64,000 nucleotides of DNA from Bosea sp. 685 (GCF_031884435.1 NZ_CP134779.1:4030001-4094000); one strand, 5' to 3'; positions 53,632 through 62,524 are shown, counted from the stretch's first letter. Numbers and translations: made by a program. Notes: a model not told the origin generated them from the sequence alone.

Positions 53632-54369
53632 ATGGACACACCCGCCGATCGCCTGCGCAACGCCCGGGAGCTGAGAGGCTTCCCCACCCCAACCGAGGCC
53701 GCCCAGGCCTTCGGCTGGAACGAGGTCACCTACCGGGCCCATGAGAATGGCGGGCGCGGCATCAAGCAGCCCGTGGCGGAGAAATATGCCAGCGCCTTCC
53801 GCGTCAAGGCGGGCTGGATCCTGTTCGGCGATGGCGAGGCGCCCAGCGGCGCTGACGGCCACAGCGTCGCCCCAAGGCCCGCGTCGCCGCGCGGCTATCT
53901 GGCCGAGCCCAATGCGGTCTTCGAGGGCCAGGCAGCCTTGCCGAAAACCCATGGACCCAGCGACATCCAGGAGCTCGGCATCACGGTCGGCGGCTTTGCC
54001 AGCGATGACGACGCCTTCGAGATGAACGGCCAGGTCATCGACATGGTCAAGCGGCCGATCGGCATCCTGGACCGCAAGGACGTCTTCGCGCTGCGCGTCT
54101 CCAATGACAGCATGGCGCCAAAATACGAGGATGGTGAGCGCGTCTATGTCGAGAAGCGCAAGCCCGCGATCCGCGACTATGTCGTGATCGAATTGAAACC
54201 GGCCGAGGACGGCCGCCCCGGCAAATCCTTCATCAAGCGCCTGGTCTCGATGAATTCCGGCAGGGTCACGGTCGAGCAGTTCAACCCCGCCGGCCGGCTC
54301 GAATTCGACGCCAACGCGATCAAGCAGATCCTGCGCGTCATCCCGGAGCGGGAACTCAGGGGCGAGTAA
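53632..54369 (+). CDS. Phage-type repressor (HTH plus S24/LexA-like peptidase domain)
   Basis: A 245-residue protein: N-terminal helix-turn-helix (MDTPADRLRNARELRGFPTP TEAAQAFGWNEVTYRAHENG) and C-terminal S24 domain with FALRVSNDSMAPKYEDGERV (serine nucleophile in NDSM) and GKSFIKRLVSM (lysine base). Both catalytic residues are present, so it could self-cleave under DNA damage, like CI or LexA. It lies across from phage-like early genes with a palindromic operator between. Confidence 0.9.
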   Translation: MDTPADRLRNARELRGFPTPTEAAQAFGWNEVTYRAHENGGRGIKQPVAEKYASAFRVKAGWILFGDGEAPSGADGHSVAPRPASPRGYLAEPNAVFEGQAALPKTHGPSDIQELGITVGGFASDDDAFEMNGQVIDMVKRPIGILDRKDVFALRVSNDSMAPKYEDGERVYVEKRKPAIRDYVVIELKPAEDGRPGKSFIKRLVSMNSGRVTVEQFNPAGRLEFDANAIKQILRVIPERELRGE

Positions 54370-54462
54370 GGGAGCACAACCTCATGCGCTGCGTCGAGGA
54401 ACTATGGGGCTGAGCCTGTGATGGGGCCGCCCGCCGAAGTTGCATAATGAATTTGTAACCTT

Positions 54463-54491
54463 TTGACGCGTTGACTAAGTAGCCATATAGG
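54463..54491 (+). promoter_or_regulatory. Possible hicBA promoter
   Basis: TTGACG (54463-54468) and TATAGG (54486-54491) are 17 bases apart, about 65 bases upstream of the hicB start, which itself has a strong AAGGAGGG ribosome site. Confidence 0.4.
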
Positions 54492-54555
54492 AGCCATACC
54501 GAACTCGGCTCTTAAGGTCGAGTTGGTGAGTGTGAGTTAGCAAGGAGGGCTCTCA

Positions 54556-54873
54556 ATGAAACAGGATAGCTTTCGTTGCATCATTCGTGGACGTGGTACC
54601 GAGTGGGAAGGGCTTTGCCTGGATCTCGATATCGCTGTCCATGGGGCCTCCCAAGATGAGGTCGAAAAGTCCCTGCGCGACGCTGTCATTTCCTACGTGG
54701 ATGATGCCATGCAGGAAAGCCCGGAAAACCGCGCGAGACTGCTGAACCGGCGCTCGCCTTGGCTCGTCCGCGCCAAGCTGTCCTTGAGTTTGGCCCTTCA
54801 TACGCTCAAGGCTGGACGACCTGATCGAGACGAGAAGACGCAGAGCAGCTTCGATCTCGCTTGCCACGCCTGA
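54556..54873 (+). CDS. hicB: HicB-family antitoxin-like protein
   Basis: A 105-residue protein: FRCIIRGRGTEWEGLCLDLD IAVHGASQDEVEKSLRDAVI is the HicB partial RNase-H-like fold; the C-terminal tail is unusual and lacks a clear ribbon- or helix-turn-helix DNA-binding domain. It precedes and overlaps the toxin gene by 13 bases. The B-before-A order is the reverse of canonical hicAB. Confidence 0.75.
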   Translation: MKQDSFRCIIRGRGTEWEGLCLDLDIAVHGASQDEVEKSLRDAVISYVDDAMQESPENRARLLNRRSPWLVRAKLSLSLALHTLKAGRPDRDEKTQSSFDLACHA

Positions 54874-55091
54874 TCTGCACCTACCGGCTTTTTGTCGAAA
54901 TTCTTGCCGCACACGGATTCGTTTTGCATCGGCATGATGGCGGCAGCCACCAGCGCTGGCGTAGCGAGGTCAATGGACGCGTCTATCTGGTCGATGTCAC
55001 GCCGCATCGGATTAACGACGATATCCCGACCGGAACCCTCAAGGCGATGATCCGTCAAAGCGGGCTTAGCGAAAAGCTTTTCCGCCGCTAG
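54861..55091 (+). CDS. hicA: HicA-family mRNA interferase toxin
   Basis: A 76-residue protein from TTG 54861: FVEILAAHGFVLHRHDGGSH QRW with the catalytic histidine H30 in GSHQRW, then DDIPTGTLKAMIRQSGL, the standard HicA double-stranded-RNA-binding-like end. It overlaps hicB, so the weak TTG start is served by coupled translation, which would keep toxin below antitoxin. Confidence 0.85.
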   Translation: MPRLICTYRLFVEILAAHGFVLHRHDGGSHQRWRSEVNGRVYLVDVTPHRINDDIPTGTLKAMIRQSGLSEKLFRR

Positions 55092-55113
55092 CCCCGTCAT
55101 TGCTACCCCTCAA

Positions 55114-55143
55114 AGCCCGCCCTCACAGGCGGGCTCTTTTGTT
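55114..55143 (+). terminator. Rho-independent terminator after hicBA
   Basis: AGCCCGCC-CTCACA-GGCGGGCT followed by CTTTTGTTT: an eight-base GC-rich stem, six-base loop and T-rich tail, 22 bases after the hicA stop. Confidence 0.8.
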
Positions 55144-55249
55144 TGGGCCAGAGCCCTTTCCGATCCAATTGGATCGCTCAACAGGTGCGGATCCCTGTTC
55201 TGACGCATTGTCTTCACGCGAACCGCTGCCCACATCGCTCGAAAGCGCC

Positions 55250-55474
55250 CTACCCCCACCGGAAGGCCGGGATAAGCGCGACGTTCTTGCCGCGCCCGCC
55301 GCCCGCCCGGCAAACCGAGCAGGTCAATTTCGGCCTAAGCTCATCCGCGCAATGGATGCCGCTATCGACGAGGCGGGCCAGCATCTGGGGCGTCATGCGC
55401 TTCTCATTGCCGCAATCGTCGCAGCGGATATAGAGCGCGGCAAAATCGGCCAGGCCGGGCTTATCTCGCGACAT
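55250..55474 (-). CDS. Small zinc-ribbon-like protein
   Basis: 74 residues, MSRDKPGLADFAALYIRCDD CGNEKRMTPQMLARLVDSGI, with a second knuckle LTCSVCRAGGGRGKNVALIP. Two C-x2-C pairs about 33 residues apart form a probable zinc ribbon, common in small alphaproteobacterial phage-region proteins. The stop codon lies in a dispersed gene-end repeat. Confidence 0.65.
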   Translation of the reverse strand: MSRDKPGLADFAALYIRCDDCGNEKRMTPQMLARLVDSGIHCADELRPKLTCSVCRAGGGRGKNVALIPAFRWG

Positions 55475-55600
55475 CCCCCGGCAAACACTGCTCATGGCCG
55501 ACCCTTTTCTGTTCCCTCAATGTTCTCATTTAAGCCAGCCCGGCAACCTGAAGTCGAGTCGTAAATCGGCTGCCCCCCTCAAAATAAATCGCATCGGTGG

Positions 55601-55643
55601 CGATACGATACGTATTGACTTAATTCGATACATTTCGCATCAT
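55601..55643 (+). promoter_or_regulatory. Second repressor-type operator overlapping a promoter
   Basis: CGATAC at 55601 and 55606, and CGATACA at 55626, repeat the half-site of the palindrome at 53568. They surround TTGACT (55615-55620) and the spacer before CATCAT (55638-55643), so the S24 repressor could shut off the gene starting at 55668. Confidence 0.55.
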
Positions 55644-55667
55644 TCCTCCATCGCAGGAGGGACCCGG

Positions 55668-55997
55668 ATGAGCGCCAGCGCCGCGACATTCCCGTTCGAG
55701 GATTGCGATTTCGATCATGGCGATGTCTGCATCGGCGGCATCGACCTGATCGAGATCGAGACGCAGGACGGTGTCGACTTCACCGTCATCGACATCATCG
55801 CCAGCAAGCGCAGCCAGACCATGCCCTGGCTGGTCATGGGCGTGACCGATTGGGTTGCCGGCGACCTCGCACGCCCCAAAAGCCAGTCCCGCATCCGCAA
55901 GGCCTATCAGAACCACATCGCGGAGCGCGAGGATTGCAGCACCGCAGACGCCGCCGATTTTGCCCATGACATGCGGCTGAACGCGGCGGCCGCGTGA
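55668..55997 (+). CDS. Small hypothetical protein under apparent repressor control
   Basis: A 109-residue acidic protein, MSASAATFPFEDCDFDHGDV CIGGIDLIEIETQDGVDFTV, ending in a helical part RIRKAYQNHIAEREDCSTAD AADFAHDMRLN. A strong AGGAGG precedes the start. Family not recognised. Repressor-like half-sites in its promoter tie it to the phage-like segment. Confidence 0.65.
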   Translation: MSASAATFPFEDCDFDHGDVCIGGIDLIEIETQDGVDFTVIDIIASKRSQTMPWLVMGVTDWVAGDLARPKSQSRIRKAYQNHIAEREDCSTADAADFAHDMRLNAAAA

Positions 55998-56098
55998 AGG
56001 ACTGCCCCGCCCGTCAGGCTGTGTTCATATCTTCGCGCGCAGATTGCGCCTTTGTTCGGCCTCATGGCCGGTCACGGCAATCGGGAAGGGAGTTCGCC

Positions 56099-56416
56099 AT
56101 GTCGAGGATTTTTGCGTTGGTCGCCTTGGCGGGGCTGGCCGCCCTGTCGGGAACCGCCGCCCAGGCGCAGTATTACGACCCCTATGGCCGCCCGCCCCCG
56201 CCGCGCTACGATTACGACCGCCCGCCGCCGCCGCGCGACTGGGAATATGAGCGCCGGCGGCCGCGCTATGAGGATGATCGCGGCTATCGCCCGCGTCGCT
56301 TCGGCGAGATGTGCGTGACCTCGCGCGGCAGCTGCGAGACGCGTCCCGCCCCTGTCGGCGCCGGCTGCGGCTGCTATATCGACGGCTTCGGTTCGAAGCG
56401 CGGCATCATCCAGTAG
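56099..56416 (+). CDS. Small exported Pro/Tyr/Arg-rich protein
   Basis: 105 residues: MSRIFALVALAGLAALSGTA AQA is a signal peptide; the mature protein opens QYYDPYGRPPPPRYDYDRPP, low-complexity, then a cysteine-containing end EMCVTSRGSCETRPAPVGAG CGCYIDGFGSKRGII with four Cys, perhaps a small disulfide-knit domain. Such proteins are common in Hyphomicrobiales; function unknown. Confidence 0.75.
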   Translation: MSRIFALVALAGLAALSGTAAQAQYYDPYGRPPPPRYDYDRPPPPRDWEYERRRPRYEDDRGYRPRRFGEMCVTSRGSCETRPAPVGAGCGCYIDGFGSKRGIIQ

Positions 56417-56437
56417 CTTTCGCGCGGCGCCTACGGA

Positions 56438-57897
56438 TCAATCCGCAGCGCCGCGGATCGTCGCCAGCGCGTCGAGCGCGCGCTGGCGCCCAAAGGCCAG
56501 GTCGATGACCGGTCGCGGATAGGTTTCGCCAAGCCTGACACCGGCATCTAGCAGGGTCGAGGCACTGGCCTGCCAAGGCGTGTGAATGGCGTCGTCGTCG
56601 AGTTGTGCGAGCTCGGGCACCCAGCGGCGCACATAGTCGCCCCTGGGGTCGAATTTTTCGCCCTGCGTCACCGGGTTGAAGATGCGGTAATAAGGCGCGG
56701 CATCCGCGCCCGAGCCCGCAACCCATTGCCAGCTTGCGGCGTTGCTCGCCGGATCGGCATCGACAAGCGTATCCCAGAACCAGTCTTCGCCCTGCCGCCA
56801 GTCGATCAGCAAATGCTTGATCAGGAAGGATGCGGTGACCATGCGCACCCGGTTGTGCATCCAGCCGGTCGCCCAGAGCTCCCGCATGCCGGCATCGACC
56901 AGCGGATAGCCGGTCTGGCCGCGCTGCCAGCGCTTCAGCGCCTCGGTCTCCTCGCCCCAGGGAAAGGCATCGAAGCGGGCATTGTAGTTCTTCGTCGCAA
57001 GCTCGGGATTGTAGAACAACAGGTGATAGGAGAACTCGCGCCAGCCGATCTCCGAGAGGAACTTGTCCAGATCGGACGCACTCCCCGCCGCCATGCCGCT
57101 CGCCAATGCCGTCTGGCAGGCATGCCAGATCTGGCGGGGGCCGATCTCGCCGAAGCGCAGATGCGGCGAAAGCCGCGATGTCGAGACGAAATCGGGCCTG
57201 TTGCGCCCTTCGCCATAGCCCCGGAGCGAGCCGGAGAGAAAATCCCCGAACCGCTCGGCCGCGCCCGCCTCGCCCGGCGTCCATGCGGCGCGCAGGCCTC
57301 CGGCCCAGTCCGGCTTGGTCGGCTCGAGCGCGAGATCGGCGAGGTCGACCGCCGCCCTGGCGAGAGTGCTCGGCAGCGGCAGCGGCAAAATGCGCTGCGG
57401 CGCAGGCTCTGGCGCAGCCGGCTCACCCTTGGCGCGCGCCGCGCGCCAATAAGGCGTGAACACCTTCATCGGCTCACCGAGCTTGCTCGACACCTGCCAG
57501 GGCTCGTTGAGGAGATGGCTGTTGAAGCTGCGAACGGTGACGCCCGCACCGACCAGCGTCTGCTTCAGATCGCGATCGAGCGCGATCGAGGCCGCCTCAT
57601 AGCGTCGGCTCCAGGTCACGAAATCGATTCCAGCCTCTGCCACCAGCTTCGGCAGGAGATCGGCGGGATCGGCGCGCATCAGCACGAGTTCGCCCCCCTC
57701 TCGCGCAGCGAGGCCTGGAGCGCGCGCAGCGACTGCGCCAGCCACCATCGCGAGGCGCCACCGAGGCGGCGGCGCTCGCCGCCCTCGTCGAGGATATAGA
57801 GGCACAGCGTCGGGCCATGGGCGGTCGCGGCGGCAAGCCCCGGATTGTCGGCGAGCCTCAGATCGTCGCGGAACCAGTGCAAGGCGGCTCTTGTCAT
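56438..57897 (-). pseudogene. phrB: DNA photolyase gene split by a one-base frameshift
   Basis: From ATG 57897 the product begins TRAALHWFRDDLRLADNPGL, the photolyase antenna-binding domain, to QASLRERG. A stop follows out of frame unless one G is added to the G6 run at 57693-57698 (C on the plus strand). The second frame then gives GELVLMRADPADLL and the full FAD-binding domain (GYPLVDAGMRELWATGWMHN, WFWDTLVDADPASNAASWQW) to the stop at 56438. Total about 486 codons, normal for a class I CPD photolyase. It is either a real slip mutation or a sequencing error. Confidence 0.85.
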
Positions 57898-58038
57898 CCC
57901 GCTTGAGTAGGGTGCGACGGTGCCGCCCGGCAAGATGCTGCTCCAGCCTTTGTGGACGCCGCGACATCGGGGCCTGTCCGCTGCGCGACATTGAGGGTAA
58001 GCAGGCGCCTGCAACGGCTAGGATAAGGACACGACGAC

Positions 58039-58398
58039 ATGACCATCGAACGGACCGGATTGACGCCGCGCTGGTGCGATTCCGCCGCCTTCAACGGCAT
58101 CGTCTTCCTGGCCGGGCATTGCGCGGAGAAAACGCAAGGCGCCTCGCTCACGGAGCAGACGCAGGAGGTTCTCGCTTTGCTGGAGGAGACGCTGGAGGCT
58201 GCCGGCACCGGCAAGGAGCGCATCCTCAGCGTCCAGATCTTCCTGACCAATATCAAGGCGATCGGCGAGATGAATGCGGTCTGGGACGCTTGGGTCGCGC
58301 CCGGCAATGCCCCGGCACGGGCGACGGTGCAGGCGGAACTGGCCTCGCCGGGCTATGCGATCGAGATCACCGCGGTCGCGGCCAAGCGTTCCGCCTGA
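58039..58398 (+). CDS. ridA: RidA-family deaminase
   Basis: A 119-residue RidA/YjgF protein: GIVFLAGHCAEKTQGASLTE QTQEVLALLEETLEAAGTGK, LSVQIFLTNIKAIGEMNAVW and PARATVQAELASPGYAIEI. The arginine in ARATVQAELA is the usual imine/enamine-site residue. It removes reactive enamines from amino-acid metabolism. Confidence 0.92.
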   Translation: MTIERTGLTPRWCDSAAFNGIVFLAGHCAEKTQGASLTEQTQEVLALLEETLEAAGTGKERILSVQIFLTNIKAIGEMNAVWDAWVAPGNAPARATVQAELASPGYAIEITAVAAKRSA

Positions 58399-58440
58399 AG
58401 CACCGCAGGAATGGGGATGGGGCGCGGCAAGAGGCGCGAT

Positions 58441-59328
58441 ATGACAAGGCGGCCATGGCTCCTCCCCGGCCTGATGCTTGCCCTGCTGCTGGATGGCTCG
58501 CTCGCTTTGGGCCAAGAGCCCTTGGCGCAGGAGCCGCCCTCCTCGGGCATCGATGCTGCGCTCTGCCGCCTGATCGACGACGCCGCAACAGCGCAGGCCG
58601 TACCCGCCGGATTCCTGACGCGGTTGATCTTCCAGGAATCGAGCTTCCGCCCGGGCGTCACCAGCTCGGCCGGCGCGCAGGGCGTGGCGCAGTTCATGCC
58701 CGGCACGGCGCGCGAGCGCGGGCTCGCCGACCCGTTCGACCCCGAGCAGGCCGTGCCCAAGGCGGCGCATTTCCTCAGCGAACTGCGCCAGCGCTTCGGC
58801 AATTGGGGGTTGGCGGCGGCGGCCTATAATGGCGGCCCGACGCGCATCTCGAGCTGGATCGCCGGCCGCGGCTTCCTGCCCGTCGAGACCGAAAACTATG
58901 TCCTCTCGATCACTGGCGCGGCCGCCGAGGCCTGGGCCGAGGATGCGCGGGCGGCGGCCGAGGGCGAAGCCCGCCCCGCCCGGCCGGCAAGCCCGGACGG
59001 CCAGGCGCCATGCCTGACCACGGTCGCGCTGATCCGCGCCGGGCGCGGCGCGCTTGCCATTGCGGAGGCGCCCTTCGCGCCCTGGGGCGTGCAGCTCGCG
59101 GCCAATTTCTCGAAGGCGCGCGCGCTTTCGGCCTTTCAGCGGGCGAGCGCCCGGCATCGCGCCATCATTGCCGATCTCTCCCCGATGGTGATCGGCACAA
59201 GGCTGCGCAGCCGCGGCACGCGCGCCTTCTACCGGGTCAGATTGCCCGCAGCGACGCGGGCGCAGGCCAGCGCCCTGTGCCGGCGTATTCAGGAGAACCG
59301 GGGCGCCTGCGTGGTGCTGAAGAGCTGA
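58441..59328 (+). CDS. Lytic transglycosylase (SLT) with C-terminal SPOR domain
   Basis: A 295-residue exported protein: signal MTRRPWLLPGLMLALLLDGS LALG, SLT domain with LIFQESSFRPGVTSSAGAQG VAQFMPGTARERGL (catalytic glutamate in QESSF) and AAAYNGGPTRISSWI, and a C-terminal SPOR domain (WGVQLAANFSKARALSAF to GACVVLKS) that binds denuded septal glycan. Likely acts at the division site. ATG 58441 has AGAGG at good spacing; 58411 and 58417 are alternatives. Confidence 0.9.
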   Translation: MTRRPWLLPGLMLALLLDGSLALGQEPLAQEPPSSGIDAALCRLIDDAATAQAVPAGFLTRLIFQESSFRPGVTSSAGAQGVAQFMPGTARERGLADPFDPEQAVPKAAHFLSELRQRFGNWGLAAAAYNGGPTRISSWIAGRGFLPVETENYVLSITGAAAEAWAEDARAAAEGEARPARPASPDGQAPCLTTVALIRAGRGALAIAEAPFAPWGVQLAANFSKARALSAFQRASARHRAIIADLSPMVIGTRLRSRGTRAFYRVRLPAATRAQASALCRRIQENRGACVVLKS

Positions 59329-59505
59329 GGCGGCCTGCGGTTATGTTGCTCACGCGCAACGAGGGCTAGCAAAGCCCTTGACCTCGCACCGTTGTGATGA
59401 TGGCGCAATTGCGCCGATGCCATGACTCTGACAGAAAATTGAGAAGATGTTGACGCTTTTAGGTCAACTTCGCGCCAGCGCCCCCCGCCATCCGCCGAGG
59501 TCCCG

Positions 59506-60087
59506 ATGAACCGTTTCTTCCACATGGCCACGCTTGCCGGGCTTGGCCTGCTTGCCGTGGCGACGTCCGCCCATGCCTATGAGATCGATCCGCTGACGCG
59601 CCAGCCGCTGATGCAGAGCGTCGATCCGGCCAAGGCGCAGGCGACCGCGATCCCGCGCGAGCTTGTCTCCTATGACGGCAAGCAGCGCCCCGGCACCATC
59701 GTGATCAACACCACCGAGCGCCGGCTTTATTACGTGATGCCCGACGGCAAGGCGATGCGCTACGGCGTCGGCGTCGGCCGCCCCGGCTTCGACTGGGCCG
59801 GCGCGCAGAGCATCACCCGCAAGGCGGAATGGCCGAGCTGGACGCCGCCCTCGCAGATGCTGAAGCGCCGCCCCGACCTGCCGCGCTTCATGGCCGGCGG
59901 CCCGGAAAACCCGCTCGGCGCGCGCGCCATGTATCTCGGCTCGACGCTTTACCGCATCCACGGCTCGAACGAGCCGGAGACGATCGGCCAGGCGGTCTCC
60001 TCGGGCTGCATCCGCATGCTGAACGAGGACGTCATCGACCTCTATGAGCGCGCCAAGGTCGGCACCCGGGTCGTCGTCGCCCGCTGA
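59506..60087 (+). CDS. L,D-transpeptidase (YkuD family), intact
   Basis: A 193-residue exported enzyme: signal peptide to TSAHA, then RPGTIVINTTERRLYYVMPD and the catalytic motif IHGSNEPETIGQAVSSGCIR with His152, Cys168 and Arg170. It cross-links peptidoglycan 3-3 or attaches proteins to it. It is related to the degenerate lipoprotein at 36704. Confidence 0.93.
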   Translation: MNRFFHMATLAGLGLLAVATSAHAYEIDPLTRQPLMQSVDPAKAQATAIPRELVSYDGKQRPGTIVINTTERRLYYVMPDGKAMRYGVGVGRPGFDWAGAQSITRKAEWPSWTPPSQMLKRRPDLPRFMAGGPENPLGARAMYLGSTLYRIHGSNEPETIGQAVSSGCIRMLNEDVIDLYERAKVGTRVVVAR

Positions 60088-60133
60088 GCGGCGAGAGACA
60101 TAGCGGGTTTCAAAAGAAGCCCGTTTCCAAAGC

Positions 60134-60165
60134 AAAGGCCGGCGGTGACGCCGGCCTTTTCGTTT
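60134..60165 (+). terminator. Rho-independent terminator after the L,D-transpeptidase gene
   Basis: AAAGGCCGGC-GGTGAC-GCCGGCCTTTT: a ten-base stem, six-base loop and T-run, 46 bases after the stop codon. The A-run on the other side would make it work in both directions. Confidence 0.82.
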
Positions 60166-60226
60166 GTCCTGACGGAAGGCGGGAGCGCTGTTGCGCTCTT
60201 CTGGAACGTTTTCCACGCAGCTCGAA

Positions 60227-60316
60227 CCGTCATTGCGAGCACAGCGAAGCAATCCAGGAGGTCTCGCTCGACGGCCCCTGGATTGCTTCGTCGCTGACGC
60301 TCCTCGCAATGACGGG
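60227..60316. repeat. Long inverted repeat (CGTCATTGCGAG type)
   Basis: CCGTCATTGCGAGCACAGCG and AAGCAATCCAGG on the left pair with CCTGGATTGCTTCG and CGCTCCTCGCAATGACGG on the right, giving an extended stem with a short centre. This is a repeat type common between convergent genes in alphaproteobacteria; only one copy is in this window. Confidence 0.7.
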
Positions 60317-60354
60317 TAACGCCACTCATACAGCGGACTTTGAACCGCCAGCGC

Positions 60355-61863
60355 TCACCCCGATGCAGCGGGCGCCTCGACCACCACCGCTCGCCTGGCC
60401 CGGAACGCAACGAACAGCTGGTAAGCGAAGAACAGCCCGATCAGGCTAAGCAGCGTCGCGCTGATCGGATGTGTGAAGAAGGTCGTGAAGCTGCCCCGGC
60501 TGATGATCATCGCGCGGCGGAAATACTCTTCCAGCATCGGCCCCAGGATGAACCCCAGCATCATCGGCGCCGGATCGAGCGACAGGCGCATCATGGTGTA
60601 GCCGATCAGGCCGAACGCCGCCGTGGTGAAGATGTCGTTGAGGCTGTTGTTGACGCTGAACGTGCCGATGCAACAGAAGAACAGGATCGACGGGAACAGC
60701 ACGTTGTAGGGTATCTTGAAGACCGAGAGCCAGAACCGCACCAACGGCACGTTCAAGATCAGCAGGAAGCAGTTTCCGACCCACATGCTGGCGACAAGGC
60801 CCCAGAACAGGTCGGGATGCTTGGCGATCATGTTCGGGCCCGGCTGAATCCCCTTGATGATGAAAGCCGCCATCATCAGCGCCATGACGGCGTTCTCGGG
60901 GATGCCGATGCTCATCAGGGGAATGAAGCTGGTGCGCGCCGCCGCCTCGTCGGCCGCCGCTTGTCCCGCGACGCCCTCGATCGCGCCGTCCCCGATCTCG
61001 TGCTTGTACTTGCTGACCTTCTTGTCGAGGGCATAGGCGGCGAATTGCGCGATCACCGGGCCGCCACCCGGTAGGATGCCGAGGATGGAGCCGACGACGC
61101 TGCCGCGCAGCGCACTGGGAATGATGCGCTTGAACTCCGGCCAGGTCGGCATCAGGTGGATCTTGCCGTTGAAGGGCGTCCGTTCCTCGCGCGCATCGAG
61201 GTTCTTGGTGATCTCGGCGATGCCGAAGCAGCCCAGCGCCAGGCTGACGAGGCTGACACCGTCGGTGAGCGAGGGCAGCCCGAAGGTGAAGCGCTCCATG
61301 CCGGTCTCCAGATCGGTACCGACCTGTCCGAGCAGGACACCGAGCAGGCACATCGCCAGCCCGTTCAGCAGGCTGCCGGTGGTGATGAAGCTGACGCAGA
61401 CGAAGCCGACCAGCATCAGCGCGCAATAATCGGTGGGGCCGAACAGCAGGGCGACCTGGCCAAGCGTCGGCGCAAGGCTCGCCAGCACGACGATCGCGAC
61501 CGTGCCGCCGATGAAGCTCGAGACGCCGGCGGTGAAGAGGGCAAGGCCGGTCTTGCCCTTCAGCGTCATCTGGTAGCCGTCGATGCAGGCCACGATGCTG
61601 CTGGCATGGGGGATCTTCATGGTGATGGCGCTGACGCTGTCGCCATATTGGGCGCCGTAATAGATGCCCGCGAGCATGATCAGCGCGCCACCGGTCGGCA
61701 GCGAATAGGTCAATGGCAAGAGCAGGCTGATCGTCGCCAATGGCCCGAGCCCAGGCAGCAGGCCAACCAGCGTGCCGACCACGCAGCCGATGGCGCAGTA
61801 GAGCAGGTTCGCCGGCGTCAGCGCATGCTCGAAGCCGAATGCGAGATTATTCAGGATTTCCAT
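60355..61863 (-). CDS. tctA: Tripartite tricarboxylate transporter large membrane subunit
   Basis: A 502-residue integral membrane protein: FGFEHALTPANLLYCAIGCV VGTLVGLLPGLGPLATISLL, GIYYGAQYGDSVSAITMKIP, and GILPGGGPVIAQFAAYALDK, all hallmark TctA loops. With TctB and a periplasmic TctC it imports citrate-like carboxylates, driven by an ion gradient. Its ATG overlaps the tctB stop by one base. Confidence 0.95.
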   Translation of the reverse strand: MEILNNLAFGFEHALTPANLLYCAIGCVVGTLVGLLPGLGPLATISLLLPLTYSLPTGGALIMLAGIYYGAQYGDSVSAITMKIPHASSIVACIDGYQMTLKGKTGLALFTAGVSSFIGGTVAIVVLASLAPTLGQVALLFGPTDYCALMLVGFVCVSFITTGSLLNGLAMCLLGVLLGQVGTDLETGMERFTFGLPSLTDGVSLVSLALGCFGIAEITKNLDAREERTPFNGKIHLMPTWPEFKRIIPSALRGSVVGSILGILPGGGPVIAQFAAYALDKKVSKYKHEIGDGAIEGVAGQAAADEAAARTSFIPLMSIGIPENAVMALMMAAFIIKGIQPGPNMIAKHPDLFWGLVASMWVGNCFLLILNVPLVRFWLSVFKIPYNVLFPSILFFCCIGTFSVNNSLNDIFTTAAFGLIGYTMMRLSLDPAPMMLGFILGPMLEEYFRRAMIISRGSFTTFFTHPISATLLSLIGLFFAYQLFVAFRARRAVVVEAPAASG

Positions 61864-62285
61864 CAGAAGAGCCTCAGATTGAGGCCGAGGAAGCGCTCGA
61901 AGACATAGGCCACGACGATGAGGCCGAGCGCGATCTTGAGATTGCGCGTCCAGGAATAGGTCACCGCCGCAAAGCCGGCGATGAAGACCATCAGGACGAT
62001 CCCCAGGGCGGCGTTGACGAGCTGGGCTCCCACGACGAAGGCCACCAGCCCGAGCATGATCAAGGCGATGTTCTTGAGGTTGAAGCTGAGCGGCACCGGA
62101 GCGGTCAGGCGCGCCTGCACAATGATCAGCAAGGCAATGGCGAGCAGCGGGACGCTCAGCAGGAGCGGGAAGAGCCCGGGGCCGGCATGGGCCAGATCAC
62201 CAAGCGGATAGCGCAGCGCAGTCGCCATGAAAAAAAGCGCTACCGCCGCGAGGAAAAACCCTCGCGCGGAATTCTGGTTGACCAT
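61863..62285 (-). CDS. tctB: Tripartite tricarboxylate transporter small membrane subunit
   Basis: A 140-residue protein with four membrane segments: GFFLAAVALFFMATALRYPL GDLAHAGPGLFPLLLSVPLL, IALIMLGLVAFVVGAQLVNA and a final helix. This is the TctB layout. The usual tctC binding-protein gene is not adjacent on either side. Confidence 0.9.
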   Translation of the reverse strand: MVNQNSARGFFLAAVALFFMATALRYPLGDLAHAGPGLFPLLLSVPLLAIALLIIVQARLTAPVPLSFNLKNIALIMLGLVAFVVGAQLVNAALGIVLMVFIAGFAAVTYSWTRNLKIALGLIVVAYVFERFLGLNLRLF

Positions 62286-62524
62286 GCCTGCACTCCCTAG
62301 GTGAATTATTTCATTTGATTGTTGTTTTGCACGGAACCGCCGTCAAGCGGAACGCCGGCGCAGTTCACGGTTTTAGGGCATGGTTTTGTGGCGGCGGCCA
62401 CACGCCCGCAGGCCGGCACCGGGCTGACGGGGGCTAGTCGTCGATTGCGGTTCCAAAGAGTTGTCGCAAAGCTGCCGTTCTGCGAGGTTTCGGACATCAT
62501 CCGACGAGAATCGACGCATCGATT
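62286..62524. other. Divergent promoter region, no gene
   Basis: Gap between leftward tctBA and the rightward exported-protein gene. No clear operator was found. Confidence 0.4.

Noticed and set aside
53266..56416. Complete prophage
   Set aside because: No integrase, terminase, capsid, tail or lysis genes, and no attachment-site repeats were recognised; only a control and replication remnant is supported.
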